From: Flavobacteriales bacterium
GTDB taxonomy: Bacteria; Bacteroidota; Bacteroidia; Flavobacteriales_F; PHOS-HE28
Direction: 5' to 3'
NCBI GenBank assembly: GCA_016705955.1
Contig: JADJKO010000010.1
Location: 124,001 to 188,000 of the forward strand
DNA: 64,000 bases
In this document: piece by piece, positions 53,778 to 63,900 of the stretch
Numbering within the stretch: the first letter of the stretch is position 1
Layout of the letters: each line of letters begins with the position of its first letter
The notes under the pieces: model-generated
What the model was told of the DNA's origin: nothing
The model's database searches: none
The model's input: only the letters and a program-made list of their open reading frames with translations
Made by a program: the position numbers and the translations under genes

Positions 53778-54404
53778 CTATGCCGATGCGCGGCCCATGG
53801 CCGGATCGCTCTTGGGGCCTTCACCAGCGGCACCCACGGCACTCACCAGGAACCACACGGGCGTATACGGCTCCAGGCCCTCCACGGTGTGGCGCACCTT
53901 CTTCGTCACGGTGACCAGCGTCAGCTTCACACCCGGTGTCGCAGGATCCTCTTCGGTGGAGTACAAACAGTAGAAATGTGCACCGTGAACGCCCGTCCAT
54001 AATACCAGCACCTGCCCTGCGATCCCTGTCATCTGCACGAAGCGGATGAACGGAACACCCACAGGACCCACCGGCACCGGCACCTTGGCCAACGGAAAAC
54101 CGCTGCTCTCCAGCTTGGTCCGGTCGCCATTGCCCGTTAAGCGCACATAATTCCCTTGCGTGCGCAACATGTCCCGGCCTTGCGTCACCAGGTCGTCACG
54201 CAGCAGGCGGCTCTGTCGGCTGCCGTTCGTGGCCTCTGTGATGGCCGTCTCCAGGTCATCGGCCAAAGTGCCCATGGCCACCATCGTGATCGGCGGTGCG
54301 GGGAAGTGGATGTTGCCCGCCATCCGGGCGACCACGTTGCGGAGCAAGGCCAGCAGCCGCACGGGGTTCAGTCGGGCAAGGGACATTCTGATGTTCGCAC
54401 GCAT
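53778..54404 (-). CDS. fibronectin type III domain-containing hypothetical protein
   Basis: A 208-residue protein starting MRANIRMSLARLNPVRLLAL. The first half is helical (VARMAGNIHFPAPPITMVAM, then GTLADDLETAITEATNGSRQ and LLRDDLVTQGRDMLRTQGNY). The second half is an Fn3-like sandwich ending VRHTVEGLEPYTPVWFLVSA. It has no signal peptide. The same layout is seen in many Bacteroidota proteins of unknown role, often near phage-like or accessory genes. The ATG at 54404 is preferred to upstream starts in an unsupported basic extension. It lies beside the 22-bp repeat array. Confidence 0.65.
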   Translation of the reverse strand: MRANIRMSLARLNPVRLLALLRNVVARMAGNIHFPAPPITMVAMGTLADDLETAITEATNGSRQSRLLRDDLVTQGRDMLRTQGNYVRLTGNGDRTKLESSGFPLAKVPVPVGPVGVPFIRFVQMTGIAGQVLVLWTGVHGAHFYCLYSTEEDPATPGVKLTLVTVTKKVRHTVEGLEPYTPVWFLVSAVGAAGEGPKSDPAMGRASA

Positions 54405-54608
54405 GGCAAGGGGCCTCTCTCCGGAGCCACCCGGATTTAGGGGATGAATAGGCAACGCGGACCTGTTCACGTTGGTATGTCGCCTCCGCCGTATGCGATC
54501 CCGCATGGACCTTACCGCACTACGCCCTACTGGATCCGGGCATTCCCACCATTCCTATGCGGAACGGAATAATTCATTCGGATCGGAATAGCGGTGCATG
54601 ATCCTCTG

Positions 54609-54960
54609 ATCTGGTGGGGAACACGACCGACTTGATGCTGCATGACGACCGACTTGATGGTGCAGGTCGATCGTCTTGATGGTACAGGTCGATCGTCTTG
54701 GAGGTGCAGGTCGACCGACTTGGTGGTGCAGGTCGACCGACTTGGTGGCCCAGGTCGACCGACTTGATGGGGCAGGTCGATCGTCTTGGTGGTGCAGGTC
54801 GATCGACTTGGTGGTGCAGGTCGATCGTCATGGTGGTGCAGGTCGATCGTCTTGATGGTGCAGGTCGATCGACTTGATGGTGCAGGTCGATCGACTTGAT
54901 GGTGCAGGTCGATCGTCATGGTGGTGCAGGTCGATCGACTTGATGGTGCATGACGATCGT
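54609..54960. repeat. 22-bp tandem repeat array, 15 units plus one degenerate, with palindromic cores
   Basis: Fifteen contiguous units run from 54631 to 54960, with a degenerate sixteenth at 54609-54630. The consensus is CTTGATGGTGCAGGTCGATC followed by GA or GT. Many units contain the 10-bp palindrome GTCGATCGAC or its one-base variant GTCGATCGTC. The period is exactly 22 bp with no unit-length changes, so the cores fall on the same face of the helix every two turns. The first and last units share the variant GCATGACGA at the edges. There are no spacers, so it is not a CRISPR. The minus strand has no stop in any frame within the array because 22 codons equal three units, but I see no credible start. 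Confidence 0.95.
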
Positions 54961-55060
54961 ATCCGACGGCGACGATCGCTTGCATGGGTGCCAAAGCCAG
55001 CGGACAAACCCACTTGCGCGGTTGGCTTGGCTACACCAAACGTGTTGGCAGAAGAGCCGT

Positions 55061-55084
55061 TCCGCAATACCCACAAAGGATGAT
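55061..55084. repeat. 24-bp dispersed repeat, copy 2
   Basis: Identical to 44235-44258. It lies between the propeller gene's stop (55114) and the 22-bp array. Confidence 0.6.
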
Positions 55085-55113
55085 CTTGTGGGGGGTAGAC
55101 CTACGATTCGCAC

Positions 55114-57152
55114 TCAGTCTATTACCGTAAAACGCCTGCAAATGATCTGGTCCTTCGAAACAACATTCGCGATGTACACCCCTGGAGCAAACCCTCGAAG
55201 TGGAACGGTCACAAGGCTTTGATCATAGGTCGCGCGGTGAAGCAATACCCCAGCAAGATTCACGATTCGTACTTCAACAGCGTGATCAAGCGAGCCTAGC
55301 TCTATACTTAAATAATCCACAGCCGGGTCCGGGTAAACCAAGAGATGATCCACCAGAACCTCTTCCTCAATTCCGACGACTTCATTGAATGATCTCCTCC
55401 ACACACCCGGAAGGGCCGATCCAGCAAACAATTCAGTGCTATTCGCTCCAAACGCCAATACCCCGATCGGCGATGGGAATCCCGTGTTCATTTGAACCCA
55501 TGTACCCCCATTGTCATTGGAGACGAAAGCTCCGTTCGAAGTTGTTCCCGCAAGGATCGTGCTCCCGAATCTGGAAAGCGCCAATACGCTACCACTGCTC
55601 AACGGGCCGCCACTAACAGCAGCCCAACTATCCCCTCCATTCGTCGATCTATACAATCCATTGCCCGCAGTACCCGCAAAGACTTGTTGACCACTGGTAA
55701 CCACTGAATAGATCAACTGAACCGGATTTCCATTGTTGACGGCGGCCCAACTATTCCGTCATTCGTCGATCTGTAGACACCATCGCCAAAAGTACCCGCG
55801 TAAAGCGTCGCGCCGTCGGTCGCAAGCGCTTCCAATGGAAGGTTGTTCAGCCCGTTGTTGACAGCAGTCCAACTACTACCTCCGTTTGTTGAACGGTACA
55901 CCCCCCCAAAGCCCCCTGCAAACAACCCCGCTCCGGTCTTAACGATCTGCCTGATCGTGAGATTCGTTATGCCTGTGTTCGATTCATTCCAACTATTCCC
56001 GTTATCAATGGACTTGAATACGCCTGCCGATGAACCAATGAAGACATCTTCTCCATCAATAAGGATCGACGATACTCTGTAATTCTCAACCACCACCAAT
56101 CCGTTGTTCGCGGGTGACCAATTATTCCCGAAGTCCGAGGACCGGAACACACCACATGTGCATCCGGCGAACACCTCATCCCCCTTTGTGGCGATTGAAT
56201 ATACCGATCCGTGGGATAAGCCATTGTTCACCCCTACCCAATTGGATCCCCCGTCACCGGTCCGGTACATACCACACCATGTTCCAGCGAACAAACTGGA
56301 CCCGCTACCAACAATGGTATTGATGCCCGTTATCACCAAACCAGAGTTAACAGTGGACCAATTATCGCCGTTATCATCGGATCGATAAATGCCTTCAGCA
56401 AGTGTGCCAGCATACAGTGACCCATCATGAATGCATAAGGACAGGGCACTGGCATTCACCATTCCACTGTTAACATCAACCCAGTTATCGCCATTGTCAA
56501 CCGACCGACGCACTCCACCATATAGACCCCCGGCGTATAGCACCCCTGAATCGGCGATCAGTGCAAGCAGAAAGGTATTCGGCAACCCCGAATCAAGATA
56601 GGTCCAACTCGCACCCCCATTAGTGGACCTGAATACTCCACTTGCGGACGTACGGACGAATATGCTTGAACCGTTCACGGCAACCCCTCGAATATCCAAA
56701 GCCGGGAGACCGGTACTGATGGATACCCAATTGCTGCCGTTATCCGTCGACCGGAATACACCTCCATTTGTTCCAACATATAGGTCGGCTCCACTTGCGA
56801 ACAGCGACCAGATCGACAGATTCGTTAACCCAGTGTTCGATAGACTCCAACTAGCCCCATTGTTAGTCGATCTGTATACACCATCACCCAGTCCTGCAAA
56901 GACGCCAGCGGCATTGATCGCCAATGCACCTGCGAAACTGTAGTTCGGCGAGAACCCATTGTTCGCGAGTGACCAATTTGCACCATTATCAGCACTCCGA
57001 AAGACTCCCACAGGAGTTCCAACGAAAGTGGTCGCCCCGTCGCTGGCAATGCACAAGATGTTCCCCACATTCGGCCCATTCGTCGGCTGCCACTGTGCAT
57101 TGGTCAGACCAAGTACTGAAGTGACCCAAACCAGTAGGACGAATCGTTTCAT
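55114..57152 (-). CDS. T9SS-secreted Asp-box beta-propeller protein, interrupted by a frameshift
   Basis: Signal MKRFVLLVWVTSVLGLTNAQ, then about fifteen repeats of the pattern GVFRSTDNGSNWVSIS ... LFAGT, i.e. BNR/Asp-box (sialidase or VPS10-like) propeller blades. A type A sorting domain ends the protein (LLVYPDPAVDYLSIELGSLD ... VSKDQIICRRFTVID). The frame breaks near 55757: YRSTNDG continues in another frame as SWAAVNNGNP. One more A in GGAAT (to GGAAAT) gives NDGNSWAAV, the same as the other blades, so a lost homopolymer base is likely. The corrected length is about 679 residues. Base composition is clearly lower in GC than the neighbours (24 G/C in 56041-56100), which suggests transfer. 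Function is unknown. Confidence 0.82.
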
Positions 57153-57288
57153 GCTCTGAGGATTTATGAACGAAAGATCGTAATTTTTCTTTAGGCGCAC
57201 ATCTCCGGGAATGACCGTCGTAAGAGCAAGGAGTTCTTCCAAATAGACACTCGCGAACCGGTCGAGGTACGTTGTTGTCACGTCACCT

Positions 57289-57663
57289 TCAACCCGCCGC
57301 AGCCCCTGCATCCATCCCGAACACCTTTCGGATCACCCACACAAGGTACAGGACCACGGAGATGGGAATGCACGTGAGGACGATGACGATTTTCAGGAGG
57401 AAACGGAACACATCGCCGTTGTCGTCATTGAACACCGCTTGCGGATCGTCCTCGAAGGCTTGGCGGCAATGGCCGGGACCATCCACCGGCCAAAAGGTGA
57501 AGTTCACAATGGCCTCCACGGTCCGTCAATAGTACTTCGTCAGGTCGCGATTCACCTGGGAGAAATATCCGGTCCAGGCGGAGATGGTATTATCCGGGTT
57601 ACCGCCGCACAAAGTGTTGCCGAGTTGATCCACCGAGACAAGGACGTTCTTAAAGTAGCCCAT
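57289..57663 (-). pseudogene. small membrane protein with an in-frame TGA
   Basis: One frame of 125 codons from the ATG at 57663: MGYFKNVLVSVDQLGNTLCG, then NPDNTISAWTGYFSQVNRDL, TKYY, then TGA (57526-57528), then RTVEAIVNFTFWPVDGPGHC and a helix (FLLKIVIVLTCIPISVVLYL). The two parts fit a single protein of the type seen in phages and accessory regions, with NxLxGGxPDxTISA and the GHC motif, if TGA were TGG (Trp). A nonsense mutation, a base error or read-through are all possible. As written, the second part could only start at the GTG at 57519. Role is unknown. Confidence 0.5.
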
Positions 57664-57722
57664 GGTAGTGCTGATGGTTGACCGGACGCGTCACGGTGAA
57701 TGTAGTCCGACCCACCTCCCCC

Positions 57723-57768
57723 AAAAAAACGACGAACGGGCCGCGGCTTGCGCCTTGACCCGTCCGTC
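57723..57768 (-). terminator. intrinsic terminator of the T9SS operon
   Basis: On the minus strand GACGGACGGG pairs with CCCGTTCGTC (10 bp) around an 18-base loop, followed by a G and TTTTTTT. It is 45 nt downstream of the OmpA-family stop at 57814. Confidence 0.9.
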
Positions 57769-57813
57769 CCCCTTTGGTCCCCCTAACCCCGGACCAAAAC
57801 CTTCAACTCCTTT

Positions 57814-59997
57814 CTACTTGCTCAGCACCTTGAACTCGGTGCGGCGGTTCCGTTGGTGTTCGTCGTCCGAGCACTTCTCGCACACGCACGTCTCGCTCGG
57901 CTTGCTCTCACCGTAGCCCTTGCTCTTCAGGCGCTCCTTCGTGATGCCCTTGCTGATGAGGTAGTCCACGGCGCTCTTCGCGCGCTTCTCGGAGAGGTTC
58001 ATGTTGTACGCGTCCTTGCCGCGGCAGTCGGTGTGTGAGCTCAGCTCGATGCTCACTGTCGGGTTGTCCTCCAGGGTCAGCACGAGCTTGTCCAGTTCGA
58101 TGGCGGCATCGGGGCGGATGTCCCACTTGTTGTAGTCGTAGAAGATGTTCTCCAAGCGCACCACTTGGTCCACCACCAGCGGGAAGAGGCGGAAGTCGGT
58201 CACGATGATCGCACTCGGCCGACCCTTGGTGCTGATACGTGCGCTCTGTTTGAAGAAGCCCTCCTTCTCCACCTTCAAGCGGTAGTCGGTGTCCTTGAGC
58301 AGCGGAAAGTGGTAGGTGCCCGTGGCATCGGTGGTCACGCGGCCGATCTCATCGCCCAAGGCATCGTGCAATGTGACGATGCTGCCTGCCAGCGGTTCAT
58401 TCGTTTCGCCGTGGAAGACGGTGCCCTCGGCGGCGTAGTCGTACTTCACCAGTTCCACCACGATGTTCTCCAGCGGATCGTCGTTGGTCTCGATGGGCAT
58501 CTCCGCTTGGTAGTACCCATTGGCACTGGCCACGAGAAGGTAGCGCTGGTGGTATTCCGTTTCGATCTTGAACTTGCCGCCGGGTTCCGTTTCCAATTGG
58601 AAGCGCTTCACGTGCTCGCCCTTTTCATCCTTCAGGAGGATGGTGGCACCTTCGATGGGTTCGCGCGTGGCCTTGTCGATGACGATACCCGCGAGGTAGA
58701 TCATCTGCGGGCGGATGGTGCAGCCGTAGATGTCATCACTGCCCTGCCCACCCGGACGGTCGCTGGCGAAGAAGCCGCTGCTGTCGTTGATCAGCATCAG
58801 GCTGTGGTCGTTGTAGCGCGTATTCATGGGATAGCCCAGGTTGAACACATTGCCCGCACCGTTCGCACCGATGCGTGTGAAGAATATATCCAGCCCGCCC
58901 AGGCCGGGATGGCCCGTACTGGCGAAATAGAAGGTGCCGTTCGCGGCGAGGTAGGGGAACATCTCATTGCCGGAGGTGTTCACCTTGGGGCCCATGTTCT
59001 CGGGCTCGCCCCACTGGTTCCCGAGGTTCCTCGAATACCAGATATCCGTGCCCCCCATGCCACCGGCGCGGTCACTCACGAAGTAGATGGTGCGTCCGTC
59101 GGCGCTCACCCACGGGTGGCCGCAGTTGCTGTTCACGTCATTGTAGTCGAAGGGGATCAGGTTGCCCCACTCGGGTTGCCCGAATTCACCGGTGATCACA
59201 TCGGCGAAGTAGATGCCCAGGTTCAGGTTGCCGGTCTCCCCGCGTTGCACATCGCCATAGAAGACCTGGTTACGGGTGAAGTACATGCGCTTGGCCAGCG
59301 AATCGAAGCAGACCATCCCGTCGTGGTAGCGGGAGTTGATGTCGTTGCGCATCACCGCGGGTTCCTCTGCCGTCTCCCCTTTCAGGAAGGCGCTGTACAG
59401 GTTCAGGAAGGGTTGGTCATCCCACGCGTAGATGCGTCGTCCTCCGGCACCTTCACCGCGTGCGCTGCTGAAGAGCAGCAATTCGTTCATCACGCTCATG
59501 CCCAGGTCCGCCTGCGGGGAGTTGATCGGCACCGTGCGGATGGTGGAACTCGTGCTGTCCTTCTTCAAGCGGAAGAAGAGGTTGGTGCTCTTGAGGTAGA
59601 CCTGCGCGCGTGGATCATCCGGACGTTCCTTCGCGTAGATGGCATACTGCTCCAGCGCCTCGTTGTACTTGCCGTTGGCGCGGAGCTGATCGGCGAAGAC
59701 GAGCACATCATCGGCCGTGCGACCCGGCACGATCATCATTCGCCGGTAGGCGCCTTCCGCGGATGGGGCATCACCCATTTTCGCGTAGGCCATGGCCAGC
59801 TTGCGCAGGGAGGCTGCGTCGCTCTTGCCTTTGCTATCCAAGTCCTCGTAGATCTGCGCGACCTTACCATAATCGAAAAGGTCGGCGTACTTATCGGCCA
59901 TGCGCTGCTGCAGCTTCTGCGCATGGACGGCTGTCCCCAACAGGAGGATGCAGGCCAGTGCTGCGAGGACGATGGTATGGTGCGTGCGTGCCGTCAT
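57814..59997 (-). CDS. PD40/OmpA-domain protein of the type IX secretion system (PorE-like)
   Basis: A 727-residue protein with signal TIVLAALACILLLGTAVHAQ. A TPR-like helical region (about 30-140) comes first, then PD40 propeller repeats (HPWVSADGRTIYFVSDRAGG, MGGTDIWYSRN, FFASDRPGGQGSDDIY). Two carboxypeptidase-regulatory-like domains follow (IVIDKATREPIEGATILLKD, GTVFHGETNEPLAGSIVTLH). The C-terminal OmpA domain reads IFYDYNKWDIRPDAAIELDK, LSSHTDCRGKDAYNMNLSEK and RAKSAVDYLISKGI. OmpA binds peptidoglycan. With SprF and a type-B-sorted adhesin upstream, this is the usual T9SS accessory trio. It starts 2 nt after the SprF stop. Confidence 0.9.
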   Translation of the reverse strand: MTARTHHTIVLAALACILLLGTAVHAQKLQQRMADKYADLFDYGKVAQIYEDLDSKGKSDAASLRKLAMAYAKMGDAPSAEGAYRRMMIVPGRTADDVLVFADQLRANGKYNEALEQYAIYAKERPDDPRAQVYLKSTNLFFRLKKDSTSSTIRTVPINSPQADLGMSVMNELLLFSSARGEGAGGRRIYAWDDQPFLNLYSAFLKGETAEEPAVMRNDINSRYHDGMVCFDSLAKRMYFTRNQVFYGDVQRGETGNLNLGIYFADVITGEFGQPEWGNLIPFDYNDVNSNCGHPWVSADGRTIYFVSDRAGGMGGTDIWYSRNLGNQWGEPENMGPKVNTSGNEMFPYLAANGTFYFASTGHPGLGGLDIFFTRIGANGAGNVFNLGYPMNTRYNDHSLMLINDSSGFFASDRPGGQGSDDIYGCTIRPQMIYLAGIVIDKATREPIEGATILLKDEKGEHVKRFQLETEPGGKFKIETEYHQRYLLVASANGYYQAEMPIETNDDPLENIVVELVKYDYAAEGTVFHGETNEPLAGSIVTLHDALGDEIGRVTTDATGTYHFPLLKDTDYRLKVEKEGFFKQSARISTKGRPSAIIVTDFRLFPLVVDQVVRLENIFYDYNKWDIRPDAAIELDKLVLTLEDNPTVSIELSSHTDCRGKDAYNMNLSEKRAKSAVDYLISKGITKERLKSKGYGESKPSETCVCEKCSDDEHQRNRRTEFKVLSK

Positions 59998-59999
59998 GA

Positions 60000-60935
60000 T
60001 CAGAAGTAACGGGGTGAGCGAATGCCTTTCAGTTTGTTGCTGAACGTGTAGCCCAGCATGATCTCGTGGCTACCACCGCTGTAGTTGCGCAACGTGGAGA
60101 GCGGGAAGTCGTAGGCGTATCCGGCAGTGAATTCATTGGTGATCTGGTATTGTGCCAACACCCCCACGGCGTCGTGGTGGCGGTACATGGCGCCCAACCA
60201 GAACTTCTCATAGAAGAGGAAGTTGGCACTGAGGTCGAAACTGATGGGTGCCCCCTGCACGGCCTTGATGAGGAAGGTGGGCTTGAACTTGTGGTAGAGA
60301 CCCATGTCGAACACGTAGCCGCCACTGAGGAAGTAGTGCGAACGCTGTCCCGGCGAACTCACGAAGGCGAGGGAGTCGGTCTGGAAGAATTCGGTGCGTA
60401 ACAACTTGGGTGTGCTCAGGCCGATGTAGTAGCGGTCGCTGTAGTACATCACCCCGAAACCGAATTGGGGGTCGAGCTTGGAGTTCACGTTCTGCTGGAA
60501 CACCTGGTCGCCCGCCGTGATCGGATTCAGGTCAGCGAACTTTCCCTGGAAGAGGTTGAGGCCGCCCTTCAAGCCGAAGGACAGTTTGGCGTCGCCCATG
60601 AAGATGCGATACGCCGCATCCACCATGAAGCCGTACTGCGTCACCGGGCCATGCGAATCGCGCATGAGCGTTCCGCCGAGTGCGAAACTTTCATGGAACA
60701 CCGGTGCGTGCGCGGTGATCGTTTGCGTGGTCGGTGCTCCTTCGAAGCCCACCCATTGGTGGCGTGTGAGCGCACGGATGGCGAGCGCATCGTGGCTGCC
60801 CGCATAGGCCGGGTTCAGCGCCAACATGTTGAACATGTACTGCGTGAACTGCGGATCCTGCTGGCCGAAGAGCGTGGTGCCGAGGAACAGCGCGAGCACT
60901 GTTCCTTTCCATCGGTTTGCCTTTCTCATCTTCAT
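60000..60935 (-). CDS. type IX secretion system membrane protein, PorP/SprF family
   Basis: A 311-residue outer-membrane beta-barrel with signal KGTVLALFLGTTLFGQ. The diagnostic start of the mature protein is QDPQFTQYMFNMLALNPAYA followed by GSHDALAIRALTRHQWVGFE, as in all PorP/SprF members. The barrel ends with FTAGYAYDFPLSTLRNYSGG and SHEIMLGYTF. SprF-type proteins attach or export large type-B-sorted adhesins encoded next to them, which fits the neighbouring repeat protein. ATG 60935 or 60929 could be used. Confidence 0.96.
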   Translation of the reverse strand: MKMRKANRWKGTVLALFLGTTLFGQQDPQFTQYMFNMLALNPAYAGSHDALAIRALTRHQWVGFEGAPTTQTITAHAPVFHESFALGGTLMRDSHGPVTQYGFMVDAAYRIFMGDAKLSFGLKGGLNLFQGKFADLNPITAGDQVFQQNVNSKLDPQFGFGVMYYSDRYYIGLSTPKLLRTEFFQTDSLAFVSSPGQRSHYFLSGGYVFDMGLYHKFKPTFLIKAVQGAPISFDLSANFLFYEKFWLGAMYRHHDAVGVLAQYQITNEFTAGYAYDFPLSTLRNYSGGSHEIMLGYTFSNKLKGIRSPRYF

Positions 60936-60980
60936 CGTTGTTCGTTAGGGTCCGATGATCATCGGCCCGTACACTATTGT

Positions 60981-63900
60981 TTATCGGCGCAGATAGATGA
61001 AGCCGGTGTAAGCGTCGCTACCATCGCCGAGGGTGAGGACGTAGTAGTAGGTGCTCTCCGGCAGGCCTTCCTTGAAGGCCGACCCGAACTGGCTGGTGCC
61101 ATCCCACTGGTTGGTATACGGGCTGGCCTCATACACCTTGTTGCCCCAGCGATTGAAGACCACGAAGTCGTTGTTCGGGTAGCTCTCGATGTTGAGGATC
61201 ACGAAGAGGTCGTTCACGCCATCACCGTTCGGCGAGTAGGCGTCCGGGATGGTGATGGTGAGGCAGTCCTTGATGAACACCGTCATGGTGTCCGACGTGC
61301 TTCCGCAATCGCCGTTCTCCACGGTCCACACGAACACGTTGTAGCCCAGTTGCAATCCGTTCACCGTGCTGGCCGGATCATTGGGCTGCTCCACAGTACC
61401 ATGTCCGGAGAGTAAACTCCAGGTTCCGGTCGCCGTGGTGGTGGTGGGCACCGCGTTCAAGGTGGTGTGGGTCACGTCCTGGCAGAACTGGAGACTCGGG
61501 CCTGCGTTGGCATCGGCCACCGTTCCATCATACACCATGATGGTCATCTCAGCCGAGGTGGATCCACATTCACCGTTATCCACGGTCCATTCGAACACGT
61601 TCGCACCCAAGCCGAGGCCGGTGATCACCGTGAATGGATCATTCGGCTGAACGATGGTTCCTGCACCGCTGACAAGTGTCCACGTTCCAATGCCCGGCGC
61701 GGCGATCGTGCTGGCGAGCATCGTCACCTGTTCGGTGATCGGTGTGCAGTAGGATTGGTCCGGACCAGCAGCGGCAGGTGCGGCCTGACCATCGAAGATC
61801 CGGATGGTCACCAGGTCCGTGGTGGTTCCGCAGGCACCGTTGTCCACTGTCCATTGCAACACCACTGTACCCACCGATAGGCCGCTGAGCGTGGCGTTCG
61901 GGTTATTCGGGTCGCTGATATTGCCCGTACCCGTTACGAACACCCATGTGCCTGTGGCCGGGAAAGTGATCGGGCTACCGCTGAGCGTGGTGCTCGTGGT
62001 GGGCGTACACAGCTCCTTGTCCGGACCAGCGTTGGCCTGCGGATGTGATGCGTCGAACACGGTAATGGTCACCGCATCCTGCGTGTCGCCGCACGGACCG
62101 TTCATGAGGGTCCACTGGAAGGTATTGGTGCCGATGGACAAGCCGCTCACGGTCGTACCCGGATCGGTATCATCCGTGAACACACCCGTACCGGTGATCA
62201 CCGTCCACAGACCCGTGGCCGGGAAGGTGGCAGGGCTACCGGCGAGCGTTGTGTTGGTGGTCGGGGTACAGAGTTCCTGATCACTGCCCGCACTCGCTCC
62301 CTCCATATTCCCATCGAAGATGAAAACGCTGATGCCATCGCTGGAGCTACCGCAGGCCCCGTTGTTGATCGTCCACAGGAAGTCATGTTGTCCCACGCCG
62401 AGTCCGGTGATCAAGGTGTTCGGATCGCTCGGATCCACGATCACACCCGTGCCGCTTATCGAGGTCCACGTGCCGGTTGCCGGGAAGATCGGATCGTTCG
62501 CAGTAAGCACCGCGGTGCTTGTCGGCGTACACCAACTGATGTCGCTACCGGCTTGCGCAGGTGGCGCTTGGCTGTCGAAGATGTCCACTTGCACCGTGTC
62601 ACGACTTGGTGGCCCGAAGCCGCACATGCCGTTGTAGATCTCCCACACGAACTGGTAGGACCCCACATCAAGACCCGTGATCAACGTGGCCGGGTCGTTC
62701 GGTGATACGATAGTGGCCGTTGCGCCGAGGACCTGTGTCCACGTTCCTACACCAGGGATCTCCGGCGTGTTACCAGCCATGGCGGTCTCGGGTGCGGGTG
62801 TGCAGAGGTTCTGATCCGGTCCTGCGTTGGCCAGCGGTGCGTTCGGGTTGTAGATCAACACATTCACCGTGTCGGTGAGGATACCGTTGTTCGGACACGG
62901 ATCCCACTCCAGGGTCCACACGAAGGTGTTGGTGCCTTGCGTGAGTCCAGTGACGTGCGTCACAGGATCGTTCGGGTCATCGAACGCGCCAGTACCAGCG
63001 ATCACGGTCCATGTGCCTTGTGCAGGAGCCGGTGGCATCACGCCTTGCATGTCGATCTCCGTGATCGGCAAGCAGGTCTCCAGGTCAGGGCCGGCGTTCG
63101 CGGCAGCCGTGGTATCGTCGTAGAGGATCACCGTCACCTCATCCAAGCTGCTTCCGCAAGGACCGTTGTACACACTCCACTGGAAGGTGTTCACACCGAT
63201 GCTCAAGGTGCTGATCATCGTGAGCGGATCGTTCGGGTTCACCGGCACACCCGTGCCTACGAGCGTGCTCCATGTGCCTTGTGCCGGGAAGATGAGCGAG
63301 CTGCCGCCCATGAACACACTGTCCTGTGGCACGCAGAGTTCCTGATCCAATCCTGCAAATGCCGGTGGGTTCTGCGGATCGAAGATGAAGATGCTCACTT
63401 CGTCCTCAGTGGTCACGCAGGTTCCGCTCGCGATCGTCCAGCGGAAGATGTTCTCACCGATCGGCATGTTCGTCACCGTGGTGGTCGGCGAGTTGGGGTC
63501 GGTGATATCACCCGCCCCACCGGCGAGAGTCCACACTCCTATCGCTGCTCCAACCGGGGGGTTACCGATGATCGTGGTGCTGTTGTCCGGGAAGCAGAAC
63601 TCCTGGTCCGGACCGGCGTCGGCCTCCGGCGCTTGTGCATCGAAGAGCGTGATGGTGACCTGATCACTGGTGAGGCTGTTCGCGCAGCTTCCGTTGTAGA
63701 CCTCCCATTGGAAGATGTTCACGCCAAGACCGAGGTTGGTGATCAGCGTGTTCGGATCATTCGCATCGGCGATGTCACCACTGCCGAGGATCACCGTCCA
63801 TGTTCCCACTGCTGGGAAGGTGTTCGCACTACCGGCCATGGTGGCACTGGTCTCCGGCGTACATACCTGTTGGTCCGGACCGGCGTCGGCATCCGGGTTG

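Noticed and set aside
54609..54960. CRISPR array
   Set aside because: The repeats are contiguous 22-bp units with no spacers and no cas genes nearby.
54527..54994. A 155-residue protein encoded by the repeat array on the minus strand
   Set aside because: The frame is open only because the 22-bp unit lacks stops on that strand; all three frames are open, and there is no signal, domain or good start.
58165..60009. A 614-codon plus-strand open frame
   Set aside because: Antisense shadow of the PD40/OmpA gene.
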